A stretch of DNA of 64,000 nt from Streptomyces xanthochromogenes. GTDB taxonomy: Bacteria > Actinomycetota > Actinomycetes > Streptomycetales > Streptomycetaceae. Both the position numbers and the translations under genes were made by a program. The notes under the pieces were generated by a model. The model did no database searches, was not told the DNA's origin, and saw only the letters and a list, made by a program, of their open reading frames with translations. Every line of letters starts with the position of its first letter. Position 1 is the first letter of the stretch. The stretch is taken from positions 718,595 to 782,594 of the forward strand of contig NZ_BMUZ01000002.1 of assembly GCF_014650455.1 (NCBI RefSeq), in the 5' to 3' direction. Of the stretch, positions 6,874-15,468 are shown piece after piece.

Positions 6874-8238
6874 TCATCGGGCGCAGCCCTCGGCGAACCG
6901 GCGGGCCACCTCGGGGCGGGCCGCCCAGTGCGTGTGCAGATAGCTGGCGTGCACACCCTGCTGTACGAAGCCCTCGACGCGGCGCTCCGGGTGCACCACG
7001 CCCCACGCCGGGTCGGCGCCCGCGCCCGGCTCGATCACGGTGCGGTGGAACTCGTGGCCGCGCAGCCGCGTCCCGGCGACGGCCAGGCTGTTGTCCCGCA
7101 CCGCGACGGCCTCGCGGTAGCCGAGGGTGAGGCGGCCCGACATCCGCGCGTCGGCGTCGAGCACCCCGCACATGGGCTGCCCGTCGAGCGAGCGCGCCAG
7201 GTACAGCAGCCCCGCGCACTCGGCGGCGACGGGTGCCCCCGAGCGGGCGAGCTCGGCGACGGCCTTGCGGAGCCGCTCGTTGGCCGACAGCTCGGCCGCG
7301 TACACCTCGGGGAAGCCGCCGCCTATGACCAATCCGTCGGTGCCGGGAGGGAGTTGCTCGTCCTTGAGCGGATCGAAAGTGACGGTCTCCGCGCCGGCGG
7401 CGGTGAGTAGTTCGGGGTGCTCGGCGTAGGAGAAGGTGAACGCGGAGCCCCCGGCGACGGCGATGACGGGCCGCCGCGCGGAGCCCCGGCCCGTCCGGTC
7501 CGCGGCCGACAAGCCGTCCGCCGGGTCCCACGGCTCGGCCCCCAGCGGCGGGGCCGTGCGGGCCAGGGCGAGCAGGCCCTCCAGATCGCAGCCCGACCGG
7601 ACCTGGGCGGCCATCGCCGCGACCGCGTCCACCGCGTCCGGGCGGCGTTCCGCGACCGGGACCAGGCCCAGGTGGCGGGAGGGCGTGTCGACCTGCGGTG
7701 CGCGGCGCAGGGCGCCGAGGACCGGGACGCCCACGTCCTCCATGGCCTCCCGGAGCAGCGCCTCGTGCCGGTCCGAGCCGACCTTGTTGAGGATCACCCC
7801 GCCGATCCGCACCCCGGGGTCCCACGAAGCGAAGCCGTGCACCAGGGCGGCCACCGACCGCGACTGCGAGGAGGCGTCCACGACGAGCACGACCGGGGCT
7901 CGCAGCAGCTTGGACACCTGGGCGGTGGAGGCGAGTTCGCCCAGGCCGCTCGCCCCGTCGTACAGACCCATCACGCCCTCGACGACCGCGAGGTCGCAGC
8001 CGCGCGCCCCGTGCGCGAACAGCGGGGCCACGAGCTCGGGCCCGCACATGTACGCGTCGAGGTTGCGGCCCGGCCGTCCGGTCGCGAGCGCGTGGTAGCC
8101 GGGGTCGATGTAGTCGGGCCCCACCTTGTGCGGGGACACGGTGAGCCCGGACCGCGCGAACGCGGCCATCAGGCCCGTCGCCACGGTGGTCTTGCCGCTG
8201 CCCGATGCCGGGGCCGCGATGACGAGACGTGCTACCAC
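6874..8238 (-). CDS. cobB: Cobyrinate a,c-diamide synthase CobB
   Basis: Glutamine-dependent, ATP-using enzyme of 454 residues, a normal family length. It amidates carboxylates a and c of cobyrinic acid (hydrogenobyrinic acid in the aerobic route). The N-terminal P-loop ASGSGKTTVATG, HKVGPDYIDPGYH and VVEGVMGLYDG belong to the synthetase domain. The C-terminal class-I-like amidotransferase shows GGGFPEVYA and the nucleophile Cys in AAECAGLLYLA. The GTG start overlaps the cobO stop (GTGGTAG), indicating translational coupling. It is the last gene of the riboswitch-led operon. Confidence 0.93.
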   Translation of the reverse strand: MVARLVIAAPASGSGKTTVATGLMAAFARSGLTVSPHKVGPDYIDPGYHALATGRPGRNLDAYMCGPELVAPLFAHGARGCDLAVVEGVMGLYDGASGLGELASTAQVSKLLRAPVVLVVDASSQSRSVAALVHGFASWDPGVRIGGVILNKVGSDRHEALLREAMEDVGVPVLGALRRAPQVDTPSRHLGLVPVAERRPDAVDAVAAMAAQVRSGCDLEGLLALARTAPPLGAEPWDPADGLSAADRTGRGSARRPVIAVAGGSAFTFSYAEHPELLTAAGAETVTFDPLKDEQLPPGTDGLVIGGGFPEVYAAELSANERLRKAVAELARSGAPVAAECAGLLYLARSLDGQPMCGVLDADARMSGRLTLGYREAVAVRDNSLAVAGTRLRGHEFHRTVIEPGAGADPAWGVVHPERRVEGFVQQGVHASYLHTHWAARPEVARRFAEGCAR

Positions 8239-8840
8239 TCGATGCCCCGCTGGCCCTTCTGACCGGCGTCCATCGGGTGCTTGACCTTGGACATGTCGGT
8301 GACCAGATCCGCGAACTCCACCAGCTGCTCGGGGGCGTTGCGGCCGGTGATGACCACGTGCTGGGTGCCGGGCCGGTCGCGCAGGACCGCGACGACCTCC
8401 TCGACGTCGACCCAGCCCCAGTGCAGCAGATACGCGAACTCGTCGAGCACGTAGAACTTGTAGGTCTCGGCGGCCAGGTCGCGCTTGACCTGCTCCCAGC
8501 CCTCGCGGGCCTTCTCCTCGTGCGTGGGCTCGCCCTCGGCGGTCTCGCGCTGGATCCAGGACCAGCCCTCGCCCATCTTGTGCCAGTCCACCGGGCCGCC
8601 CTCGCCGGAGGCCCCGAGCACCTTCAGCGCGTTCTCCTCGCCGACCTTCCACTTCGCCGACTTCACGAACTGGAACACCCCGACCGGCCAGCCCTGGTTC
8701 CAGGCGCGCAGTGCCATGCCGAACGCGGCCGTCGACTTCCCCTTGCCGACGCCCGTGTGCACCATGACCAGGTGCCTGTTACGACGCTGACGGGTCGTCA
8801 GACCGTCCTCGGGTACGACACTGACCTGTCCCTGCGGCAT
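8232..8840 (-). CDS. cobO: Cob(I)yrinic acid a,c-diamide adenosyltransferase CobO
   Basis: Transfers the adenosyl group of ATP to cob(I)alamin-type corrinoids, forming the Co-C bond. At 202 residues it has the standard CobO/BtuR length. HTGVGKGKSTAAFG is the P-loop near residue 30; VGVFQFVKSAKW, YVLDEFAYLLHWGW and HVVITGRNAPEQL are family blocks. Its ATG overlaps the chelatase TAA by one base and its own stop overlaps the cobB start, so three consecutive genes are coupled. Confidence 0.95.
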   Translation of the reverse strand: MPQGQVSVVPEDGLTTRQRRNRHLVMVHTGVGKGKSTAAFGMALRAWNQGWPVGVFQFVKSAKWKVGEENALKVLGASGEGGPVDWHKMGEGWSWIQRETAEGEPTHEEKAREGWEQVKRDLAAETYKFYVLDEFAYLLHWGWVDVEEVVAVLRDRPGTQHVVITGRNAPEQLVEFADLVTDMSKVKHPMDAGQKGQRGIEW

Positions 8841-10882
8841 TAAGCGGCCCTCCTCGAAGTTCCAGTTGCGTCCTTGACGAGCCCGGCGATGGAATCCGCC
8901 CGCAGCTCGTCCAACGTGACGGCGGTGCCGCCGAGTTCGCGTGCGAGCTCCCCGGCGAGCCCGAGCCGGACCATCCCCGACTCGCAGTCCACGACCACCG
9001 ACGCGGTGCCCTCACCGGCGTGCAGCCGGGCCGCGCGGGCGCCGAGCGCCACGGGCTCGGGGCCGCCGGTGGCCCGGCCGTCGGTGACCACCACGAGCAG
9101 CGGGCGCCGCGAGGGATCGCGCAGCCGCTCCACGCGCAGCACGTCATGGGCCTTGAGCAGCCCGGCCGCGAGCGGGGTGCGCCCGCCGGTCGGCAGCGAT
9201 TCGAGCCGGGCCGCGGCCGCGTCCACCGACGAGGTGGGCGGCAGCGCGAGCTCGGCGTCCTTGCCGCGGAAGGTGATCAGGCCGACCTTGTCGCGCCGCT
9301 GGTAGGCGTCGAGCAGCAGCGAGAGTACGGCGCCCTTGACCGCGCTCATCCGCTGCCGTGCCGCCATCGACCCGGACGCGTCCACCACGAACAGGACGAG
9401 GTTGCCCTCGCGGCCCTCGCGGGTGGCCTGGCGCAGATCGTCCCGGCGCACCACGAGGCCCCGGCCGGAGCGGCCGCGCGCCCGCTGGTGCGGGGCGGCC
9501 GCCTGCACGGTCGCCGCCAAGTGCAGCTTGGTGAGCGCCCCTTGGGGCCGCCGTGAACCGGTCGTGCGGCCGTGGTCGGTACGGGCCCGCGAGCGCCGGC
9601 CCGCCGCGCCCTCGCCGAGTCCGGGCACGCTCAGCATCTTCGTACGGAACGGCTCGGCTGCCTTCACCGCGGCCCGCTCACCGGGGCCGCTCGGGGCAGG
9701 GGACGCGGGCGGCTCCATGGACTCGGAGGAATCGGACGCGTCCGATGACTCGGGTGCGTCGGGCGATTCGGGCGATTCGGCGGGGTCCTCGGGGGAGTCG
9801 CCCTGCGGCGGCACCCCGCCGCCCCCACCGCCGCCGGGGCCCTCTGGGCCCGGGTCGGGATCGTCGTCCTCGTCCTTGAACTGCTCAAGCGTCTCGTCGA
9901 GCTTGTCCTGGTCCAGGCCCGGCGCGTCGAACGGGTTGCGCCGGCGCCGGTGCGGCAGCGCGAGCAGCGCGGCCTGGCGGACGTCCTCGCTGGTCACCTC
10001 GGTGCGCCCGGCCCACGCGGCGAGCGCGGTCGCGGTACGGGCCATCACGATGTCGGCGCGCATGCCGTCGACCTCGAACGCGGCACAGGTCGCGGCGATC
10101 TGGAGCAGGACCGCGTCCCCGAGCCCGACGGACGGCAGCAACTCCCGTGCGGCGACGATCCGTTGGCGCAACGCGCCCTCGTCATCGGCCCAGCGCGCGG
10201 CGAAGCCGGCCGGGTCGTCGTCGTAGGCGAGGCGGCGGCGCACCACCTCGACCCGCTGTTCGGGCTCGCGCGAGGCCGCGACCTCGACGGTCAGGCCGAA
10301 CCGGTCGAGCAACTGCGGCCGCAGCTCGCCCTCTTCGGGGTTCATCGTGCCGACGAGCAGGAAGCGGGCCGCGTGCCGTACCGAGACGCCCTCGCGCTCG
10401 ACGTAGGACGAACCCATGGCGGCGGCGTCGAGCAGGAGGTCGATGAGGTGGTCGTGCAGCAGGTTGACCTCGTCGACGTACAGGATGCCGCGGTGGGCGT
10501 CCGCGAGCAGCCCCGGCTCGAAGGACTTCACGCCCTCGCCCAGCGCCCGTTCGATGTCGAGGGCGCCCACCAGGCGGTCCTCGGACGCGCCGACGGGAAG
10601 CTCGACCATGCGCGCGGCGCGGGCCGTGCCGGGACCGCTCTCGTGCGGGCCGTCGGGGCACTCGGGGTCCGGTGCGGCCGGGTCGCAGCTGAAGCGGCAG
10701 CCCGCGACGACCGCCACCTCGGGCAGCAGGTCCGCGAGCGCCCGTACGGCGGTGCTCTTGGCGGTGCCCTTCTCGCCCCGGACGAGGACCCCGCCCACCG
10801 CCGGGCTGACGGCGTTCAGGAGCAGCGCGAGGCGCAGGTCGTCCATGCCGACGACGGCGGTGAACGGATACCGGGTGCTCAT
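8840..10882 (-). CDS. Fused ChlI-ChlD (CobS/CobT-like) ATPase subunit of a cobalt or magnesium chelatase
   Basis: Protein of 680 residues in three parts. Residues 1 to about 330 form an AAA+ ATPase (VRGEKGTAKSTAVR P-loop, ILYVDEVNLLHDHL Walker B, VGTMNPEEGELRPQ sensor). Residues about 340-430 are an acidic, Pro/Ser/Gly-rich linker with runs of Asp, Gly and SPE. From about 495 to the end is a von Willebrand A domain with MIDAS DASGSM and TPLAAGL. It powers insertion of cobalt by a large CobN subunit, which is not encoded in the window. An AAGGAGAGA Shine-Dalgarno precedes the ATG. Magnesium chelatase is an alternative by sequence alone; the operon favours cobalt. Confidence 0.88.
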   Translation of the reverse strand: MSTRYPFTAVVGMDDLRLALLLNAVSPAVGGVLVRGEKGTAKSTAVRALADLLPEVAVVAGCRFSCDPAAPDPECPDGPHESGPGTARAARMVELPVGASEDRLVGALDIERALGEGVKSFEPGLLADAHRGILYVDEVNLLHDHLIDLLLDAAAMGSSYVEREGVSVRHAARFLLVGTMNPEEGELRPQLLDRFGLTVEVAASREPEQRVEVVRRRLAYDDDPAGFAARWADDEGALRQRIVAARELLPSVGLGDAVLLQIAATCAAFEVDGMRADIVMARTATALAAWAGRTEVTSEDVRQAALLALPHRRRRNPFDAPGLDQDKLDETLEQFKDEDDDPDPGPEGPGGGGGGGVPPQGDSPEDPAESPESPDAPESSDASDSSESMEPPASPAPSGPGERAAVKAAEPFRTKMLSVPGLGEGAAGRRSRARTDHGRTTGSRRPQGALTKLHLAATVQAAAPHQRARGRSGRGLVVRRDDLRQATREGREGNLVLFVVDASGSMAARQRMSAVKGAVLSLLLDAYQRRDKVGLITFRGKDAELALPPTSSVDAAAARLESLPTGGRTPLAAGLLKAHDVLRVERLRDPSRRPLLVVVTDGRATGGPEPVALGARAARLHAGEGTASVVVDCESGMVRLGLAGELARELGGTAVTLDELRADSIAGLVKDATGTSRRAA

Positions 10883-10974
10883 GTGCTGGTCTCTCCTTCG
10901 AGTAGTGCTGTGCGCCGGGGGCCCGCGGCGGTGGCCGGGGCGTCCACGAGGTGGTGAAGGGCGGCCCGGGTCAC
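10879..10974 (-). CDS. Putative 31-residue coupled micro-ORF between cobQ and the chelatase gene
   Basis: A GTG start overlaps the cobQ stop (GTGA) and the TGA overlaps the chelatase ATG (ATGA), so the ORF exactly fills the gap with a 4-nt overlap at each end. The product begins VTRAALHHLVDAP and ends LLEGETST; it has no recognisable domain or membrane helix. It could be a real micro-protein, a translational bridge, or chance. From memory cobN occupies this slot in S. coelicolor. Confidence 0.35.
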   Translation of the reverse strand: MTRAALHHLVDAPATAAGPRRTALLEGETST

Positions 10975-12515
10975 GGCGCCCCCGGCGGAATGAAGGGCAG
11001 CCCGGCGGGCGGGCCCTGCTCGATCAGCCGCAACAGGGCGTCGGTGTCGGCGTGTTCCTCGATCAGGTCGCCGAGCCGGTCGAGCTGCTCCTCGCGCAGC
11101 ACCCCGAACGAGGTGTCCGGCGCGGGCACGAACCGGCGGCCCGCGTCGCGCGCGACCCGTTCGAGGAAGCGGCGCCGGAACCCGTCGCTCTCCAGGGAGC
11201 CGTGCCAGTGCGTCCCCCACACCGAGCCCACCCGGCACCCGTCCAAGAAGGTGTCCCCGCCCAGGACTTCGGCCACCCCGTGGTGGATCTCGTACCCCTC
11301 GACGCGCTCGCCGAGGGCCTCGCCGACCGGCCGTGCCAGGGTCTTCCCGGCGGCGAACCGCACCCGTACGGGCAGCAGCCCGAGGCCCGCCACCGAGCCC
11401 GCCTTCGACTCGACGTCGTCCTCGATGTGCTCGCCGAGCAGCTGGAACCCGCCGCAGATGCCGAGCACCGGGCGGCCCTGGGCGGCCCGTCTCCCCAGTT
11501 CCGCCGCGAGGCCGCGTTCGCGCAGCCACTCCAGCGCGCGGACCGTGCCGCGCGTCCCGGGCACCACCACGAGGTCGGCGTCGGTGAGTTCCTCGGGCCG
11601 GTCCACGAACCGCACGACCACACCGGGCTCGGCCGCGAGCGCGTCCACGTCGGTGAAGTTGGACATCAGCGGCACCGCGCAGACGGCGACCCGCAGCACG
11701 TCCTCGCCGACCGGCGGCGCCACCACCGACTCCCGCACGGTCCCGCGCATCGAGACGCGCAGGCCGTCCTCCTCGTCGATGCCGAGGCCGTGGGCGTACG
11801 GCAGGATGCCGTACGTGTGCCGCCCGGTGAGGCCGCGCAGCATCTCGATGCCGGGCTCCAGGAGCGTCACATCGCCCCGGAACTTGTTGACGACGTACCC
11901 CGCGACCAGCGCCTGGTCCTCGGGGCTCAGCAGCGCCGTCGTCCCGAAGAACGAGGCGAAGACCCCGCCCCGGTCGATGTCGCCGACCACGACCACGGGC
12001 AGCCGGGCGGCCCGGGCGATGCCCATGTTGACGATGTCGGTGCGGCGCAGATTGATCTCGGCCGGGCTGCCCGCACCCTCGCAGATCACGGCGTCGTACG
12101 TACCGCGGAGTTCCGCGAGGCAGTCGAGGACCGGACCGAGGAGCGCCTCTCGACGCCCGCCGGCCAGTGGCTGCCCGGCGGCCGGCCCGTCGGCCGCGCC
12201 GAAGAACCCGCGGGCGCTCAGCTCACCGACCGGCTTGCCCATGAGGACGACCTGGCTGGAGCGGTCGCTGCCGGGCTTGAGCAGCACCGGGTTCATGAGC
12301 GCGGTCGGCTCCACCCGGGCGGCCTGTGCCTGCATCGCCTGTGCCCGGCCGATCTCCGCGCCCTCGCGCGTCACGAACGAGTTCAGCGACATGTTCTGGC
12401 CCTTGAAGGGCGCGACCTTGACGCCCCGGCGCACCAGCCAGCGGCAGATCCCGGCCGTGACGACGCTCTTGCCGGCGTCCGATGTCGTGCCCGCGATCAG
12501 CAGCCCGCCACCCAT
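10971..12515 (-). CDS. cobQ: Cobyric acid synthase CobQ
   Basis: Glutamine-dependent enzyme of 514 residues that amidates positions b, d, e and g of adenosylcobyrinic acid a,c-diamide, giving cobyric acid. IAGTTSDAGKSVVTAG near residue 7 is the deviant P-loop; KGQNMSLNSFVT, ICEGAGSPAEINL and VGDIDRGGVFAS are family blocks. The C-terminal amidotransferase domain has VPGTRGT, the nucleophile Cys in LGICGGFQLLG and the His in GYEIHHG. Its ATG lies inside the 3' end of cobD (19-nt overlap), indicating coupling. Confidence 0.95.
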   Translation of the reverse strand: MGGGLLIAGTTSDAGKSVVTAGICRWLVRRGVKVAPFKGQNMSLNSFVTREGAEIGRAQAMQAQAARVEPTALMNPVLLKPGSDRSSQVVLMGKPVGELSARGFFGAADGPAAGQPLAGGRREALLGPVLDCLAELRGTYDAVICEGAGSPAEINLRRTDIVNMGIARAARLPVVVVGDIDRGGVFASFFGTTALLSPEDQALVAGYVVNKFRGDVTLLEPGIEMLRGLTGRHTYGILPYAHGLGIDEEDGLRVSMRGTVRESVVAPPVGEDVLRVAVCAVPLMSNFTDVDALAAEPGVVVRFVDRPEELTDADLVVVPGTRGTVRALEWLRERGLAAELGRRAAQGRPVLGICGGFQLLGEHIEDDVESKAGSVAGLGLLPVRVRFAAGKTLARPVGEALGERVEGYEIHHGVAEVLGGDTFLDGCRVGSVWGTHWHGSLESDGFRRRFLERVARDAGRRFVPAPDTSFGVLREEQLDRLGDLIEEHADTDALLRLIEQGPPAGLPFIPPGAP

Positions 12516-13453
12516 GTACGTCCCTTCCTCACAGCGGCCCGCGCCGCCACGGCGCCGGCCAGCGTCAGCAGGCCCACCGTGCGCGAGAGCCGTACCGCCC
12601 GTTCGATGTCCGCGACCTCGACGGCCCGGCCCGGCGCGTTCAGGACCGGCCGGTGCTCGACGCGCCCCGCGTACGAGAGCGTGCCGCCGAGCCGTACGCC
12701 GAGCGCTCCCGCGAACGCGGCCTCCACCGGGCCCGCGTTGGGGCTCGGGTGCCGGGCGGCGTCGGCCCGCCAGGCCCGTGCCGCGCCCTTGGTGTCAGGG
12801 CCCGCAAGGGCGGCGAGGACGGCGGTGAGGCGGGCGCCGGGCCAGCCCATCACGTCGTCCAGCCGCGCCGAGGCCCAGCCGTAGCGGCGGTACCTGGCCG
12901 ACTTGTGCCCGACCATCGCGTCCAGGGTGTTGACCGCCCGGAAGCCCACGAGCCCGGGCACGCCCCCGAGCGCGCCCCACACCAGGGCGCCGACGACCGC
13001 GTCCGAGGTGTTCTCGGCGACCGACTCGACGACCGCGCGGGCGATGCCGTCGGCGTCCAGGGACTGCGGGTCGCGCCCGCACAGATGGGGCAGGCGCTCC
13101 CGGGCCGCCTCGACGTCGCCCGCGGCCAGCGCCCCGCCGATCGCGCGCGCCTCGCGGCCCAGCGAAGTGCCGCCGATCACTGTCCAGGTGGCGGCCGCGG
13201 TCAGCGCGACGGATGCGGCGGGGCGGCTGCGTACGGCACGGGAGGCGAGGGCGGCGGCAGTGGCGGCGCCGCCCGCGCACACCAGGGTGTGCAGCGCGCC
13301 CCGGCCGCGGTCGTCGCGCCACAGGGCGCGTTCGACGGCGGCGGCGGCACGGCCGAAGGCGGCGACCGGATGGCCGCGGCGGGGGTCGCCGAGCAGGAGG
13401 TCGCCGATGAGCCCGGCGGTGGCGCCGTAGGCGAAGGTGCGATCGGCCCGCAT
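12497..13453 (-). CDS. cobD: Adenosylcobinamide-phosphate synthase CobD/CbiB
   Basis: Integral membrane enzyme of about 318 residues. It joins aminopropanol phosphate (made by CobC, encoded in the same block) to the f carboxylate of cobyric acid. Visible blocks are DLLLGDPRRGHPVAAFG near the N-terminus, VESVAENTSDAVVGAL, FRAVNTLDAMVGHKS and RLDDVMGWPGARLTA. The start is uncertain: ATG at 13453 (RADRTFAYGA follows) fits family N-termini, while an in-frame GTG at 13528 would add 25 Arg/Pro-rich residues. It is the first gene after the riboswitch, with a leader of roughly 100 nt between them. Confidence 0.9.
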   Translation of the reverse strand: MRADRTFAYGATAGLIGDLLLGDPRRGHPVAAFGRAAAAVERALWRDDRGRGALHTLVCAGGAATAAALASRAVRSRPAASVALTAAATWTVIGGTSLGREARAIGGALAAGDVEAARERLPHLCGRDPQSLDADGIARAVVESVAENTSDAVVGALVWGALGGVPGLVGFRAVNTLDAMVGHKSARYRRYGWASARLDDVMGWPGARLTAVLAALAGPDTKGAARAWRADAARHPSPNAGPVEAAFAGALGVRLGGTLSYAGRVEHRPVLNAPGRAVEVADIERAVRLSRTVGLLTLAGAVAARAAVRKGRTWVAGC

Positions 13454-13555
13454 GGTCAGCGCGCCGGGGCGTCGCGGAAGGGGCCGGAAGATCTCGACGG
13501 GCAGGGGCGCATGGCGGTGTGTCCTCACTCAGGGTGTCCGCGCCCTGGTACGACG

Positions 13556-13700
13556 TGACCGGCGGTGAGAGTTCCTGGCTTCGCGGGGATCACTCCCCGG
13601 TGACAGTGGCGGGACCGCGCCGGATTCGCACCGGCTTCCTCTGCTGCCGCCGTAGCTGGCCGGTGCAGTCCACCACGCTGCGAGAACACCCGTCAACTTG
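13556..13700 (-). promoter_or_regulatory. Cobalamin (B12) riboswitch controlling cobD-cobQ-chelatase-cobO-cobB
   Basis: On the minus strand the B12-element core is present: CCGGTGCGAATCCGG, GCGGTCCCGCCACTGT and, further on, GAAGCCAGGA. The conserved 5' part with GGTGTTCTCGCAGCGTGG also fits. AdoCbl binding normally lowers expression. The boundaries are approximate. The expression platform must lie in 13454-13555, where I see no classic terminator, so translational control is likely. Confidence 0.93.
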
Positions 13701-13740
13701 CTGTTGACCTGCGGCGCGAGAGAGTGCCCGGCATCACGCC

Positions 13741-13774
13741 GGACCGCCCCGCGGCGGGGGCCACGGGGCGGTCC
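13741..13774 (-). terminator. Terminator after the phosphate transporter operon
   Basis: Perfect 11-bp GC stem GGACCGCCCCG / CGGGGCGGTCC with a 12-nt loop, about 40 bp past the stop of the small membrane protein. It separates that operon from the riboswitch promoter. Confidence 0.7.
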
Positions 13775-13812
13775 GGGTGGTGCGTGTGGGGCGGGCGGCG
13801 CGGTGCGCGGGG

Positions 13813-14037
13813 TCAGGCGACGATCAGGTAGATCCCGTACGCCACGGCCGCCGCGCAGAGTGCGAAGCAGGCGTAGGCGCCGGTGCGGGCCATCGCCACG
13901 TTGCCCGCGGTGCCCGACGCCGCGGCCTCCCGCTTGGTGAGGCCGACGATGCCGAGGGTGAACAGGCCCACCAGGCCGACGGTCACCGCGAGGCTGACGC
14001 CGAAGACGGAGCCGAGAGCTGCCCAGTCGATGTGCAT
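13813..14037 (-). CDS. Small two-helix membrane protein next to the Pit transporter
   Basis: A 74-residue protein with two hydrophobic helices: SVFGVSLAVTVGLVGLFTLG and the C-terminal AYACFALCAAAVAYGIYLIV. A short polar stretch (TKREAAASGTAGN) joins them. It lies 32 bp downstream of the phosphate permease gene on the same strand and before a shared terminator, so the two are probably co-transcribed. Such a pair is familiar next to Streptomyces pit genes. An accessory role in phosphate uptake is inference only. Confidence 0.75.
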   Translation of the reverse strand: MHIDWAALGSVFGVSLAVTVGLVGLFTLGIVGLTKREAAASGTAGNVAMARTGAYACFALCAAAVAYGIYLIVA

Positions 14038-14069
14038 GAGGATTCCTTAGCTGAGCCGGAGCAGCGGGG

Positions 14070-15338
14070 TCAGACCGTCGCCGGGGTGGGCGGGTCGACG
14101 GGGGCCACCGGGGCCGGGGACTGGATCGTGGCCTTGAGGTCGGCGGCCGCCGCGGCGAGGCCGGTCGGGGGCGGGGTGACGGCGGCGATCGCGGTGGTGA
14201 TGACACCGGCGGGCTCGGCCACGGGCGTCTCGTCGATCGCGTCGGCGGTGACGTTGTGGTGGTCGACCGGCTGGCGGCGCGACAGCTTCCAGATGACGCC
14301 CGAGCCGGCGATCAGGAGGATCGCGACGGCGGCGATGCCCCAGGTGCCCTGCTTGGTGAGGAACTCCGCGCCCGCGCCGACCAGTCCTGCCGCCGGAAGC
14401 GTCAGGATCCAGGCGACGGCCATGCGGCTCGCGGTGGACCAGCGGACCACCCCGCCCTTGCGGCCGAGGCCCGCGCCCATGACGGAGCCGGAGCAGACCT
14501 GGGTGGTGGAGAGCGAGAAGCCGATGTGCGAGGAGGCCAGGATGACGGTGGCGGCACCGGTCTGGGCGGCGAAGCCCTGCGGCGGGCGCAGCTCGGTCAG
14601 GCCCTTGCCCATGGTGCGGATGATGCGCCAGCCGCCGAGGTAGGTGCCCATCGCGATGGCCAGACCGGCCGAGACGATGACCCACAGCGGGGGGTTCGCG
14701 CCCGGGTGCAGGACACCGCCGGTGACCAGGGCGAGGGTGATGATGCCCATCGTCTTCTGGGCGTCGTTGGTGCCGTGGGCGAGCGAGACGAGACCGGCCG
14801 AGGCGATCTGGCCGGCCCGGTAGCCCTTCGCGGTGGCCTTCGGGTCGGCGTTCCGATTGATCCGGTACGTGAGCCTGGTGGCCAGCATCGCGGCGAGACC
14901 CGCGACGATCGGGGCGGCGACGGCGGGGAGCAGCACCTTGGTGACGACGGTGGAGCCGTTGACCGAGCCCCAGCCGGCCGACATGACCGCGGCACCGATG
15001 AGGCCGCCGAACAGGGCGTGCGAAGAGCTGGAGGGCAGCCCGAGCAGCCAGGTCAGGAGGTTCCAGAGGATGGCACCGACCAGGGCCGCGAAGATGACCT
15101 CGGTTCTGATGCCCTTTTCGTCGATGATCCCGCCGGAGATCGTCTTGGCGACCTCCACTGACAGGAACGCGCCGACCAGGTTGAGCGCGGCGGACATGGC
15201 GACCGCCGTCTTGGGCTTCAGGGCGCCGGTCGAGATGGTGGTGGCCATCGCGTTGGCGGTGTCATGGAAACCGTTCGTGAAATCGAACACGAGAGCTGTC
15301 ACGACCACAATCGCGAGCAGCAGCGTGATGTGTTCCAT
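14070..15338 (-). CDS. pit: Inorganic phosphate transporter, Pit family (PiT/PitH-like)
   Basis: Membrane permease of 422 residues for metal-phosphate:H+ symport. The two PD001131-type signatures are visible: DFTNGFHDTANAMAT near residue 19 in the N-terminal half and SLAHGTNDAQKTMG near residue 190. Ten or so hydrophobic helices are spread over residues 1-350, then comes a Pro/Ala-rich cytoplasmic tail rich in PVAP and TPPP. It is the first gene of a two-gene operon. A two-unit PHO box 48 bp upstream indicates direct control by the PhoR-PhoP phosphate regulon. Confidence 0.93.
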   Translation of the reverse strand: MEHITLLLAIVVVTALVFDFTNGFHDTANAMATTISTGALKPKTAVAMSAALNLVGAFLSVEVAKTISGGIIDEKGIRTEVIFAALVGAILWNLLTWLLGLPSSSSHALFGGLIGAAVMSAGWGSVNGSTVVTKVLLPAVAAPIVAGLAAMLATRLTYRINRNADPKATAKGYRAGQIASAGLVSLAHGTNDAQKTMGIITLALVTGGVLHPGANPPLWVIVSAGLAIAMGTYLGGWRIIRTMGKGLTELRPPQGFAAQTGAATVILASSHIGFSLSTTQVCSGSVMGAGLGRKGGVVRWSTASRMAVAWILTLPAAGLVGAGAEFLTKQGTWGIAAVAILLIAGSGVIWKLSRRQPVDHHNVTADAIDETPVAEPAGVITTAIAAVTPPPTGLAAAAADLKATIQSPAPVAPVDPPTPATV

Positions 15339-15385
15339 TTACCCAGGCAATCGTTCGACGTCAGTGGCGGGACGAACGTAAGTAA

Positions 15386-15407
15386 CCTGAGTGAACGGAA
15401 GGTGAAC
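15386..15407 (-). promoter_or_regulatory. PHO box (two 11-bp direct repeat units) upstream of pit
   Basis: Read on the minus strand, GTTCACCTTCC is followed directly by GTTCACTCAGG. Two 11-nt units with the conserved GTTCAC core match the Streptomyces PhoP direct-repeat unit. The distance to the pit ATG is 48 bp. Whether PhoP activates or represses cannot be read without the transcription start. Confidence 0.75.
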
Positions 15408-15468
15408 TGGGGCGGGCGCAGCGGTGACCGTGGCCGCTTCTCGCTCCTCGTCGGCGACCGGGGCCCGT

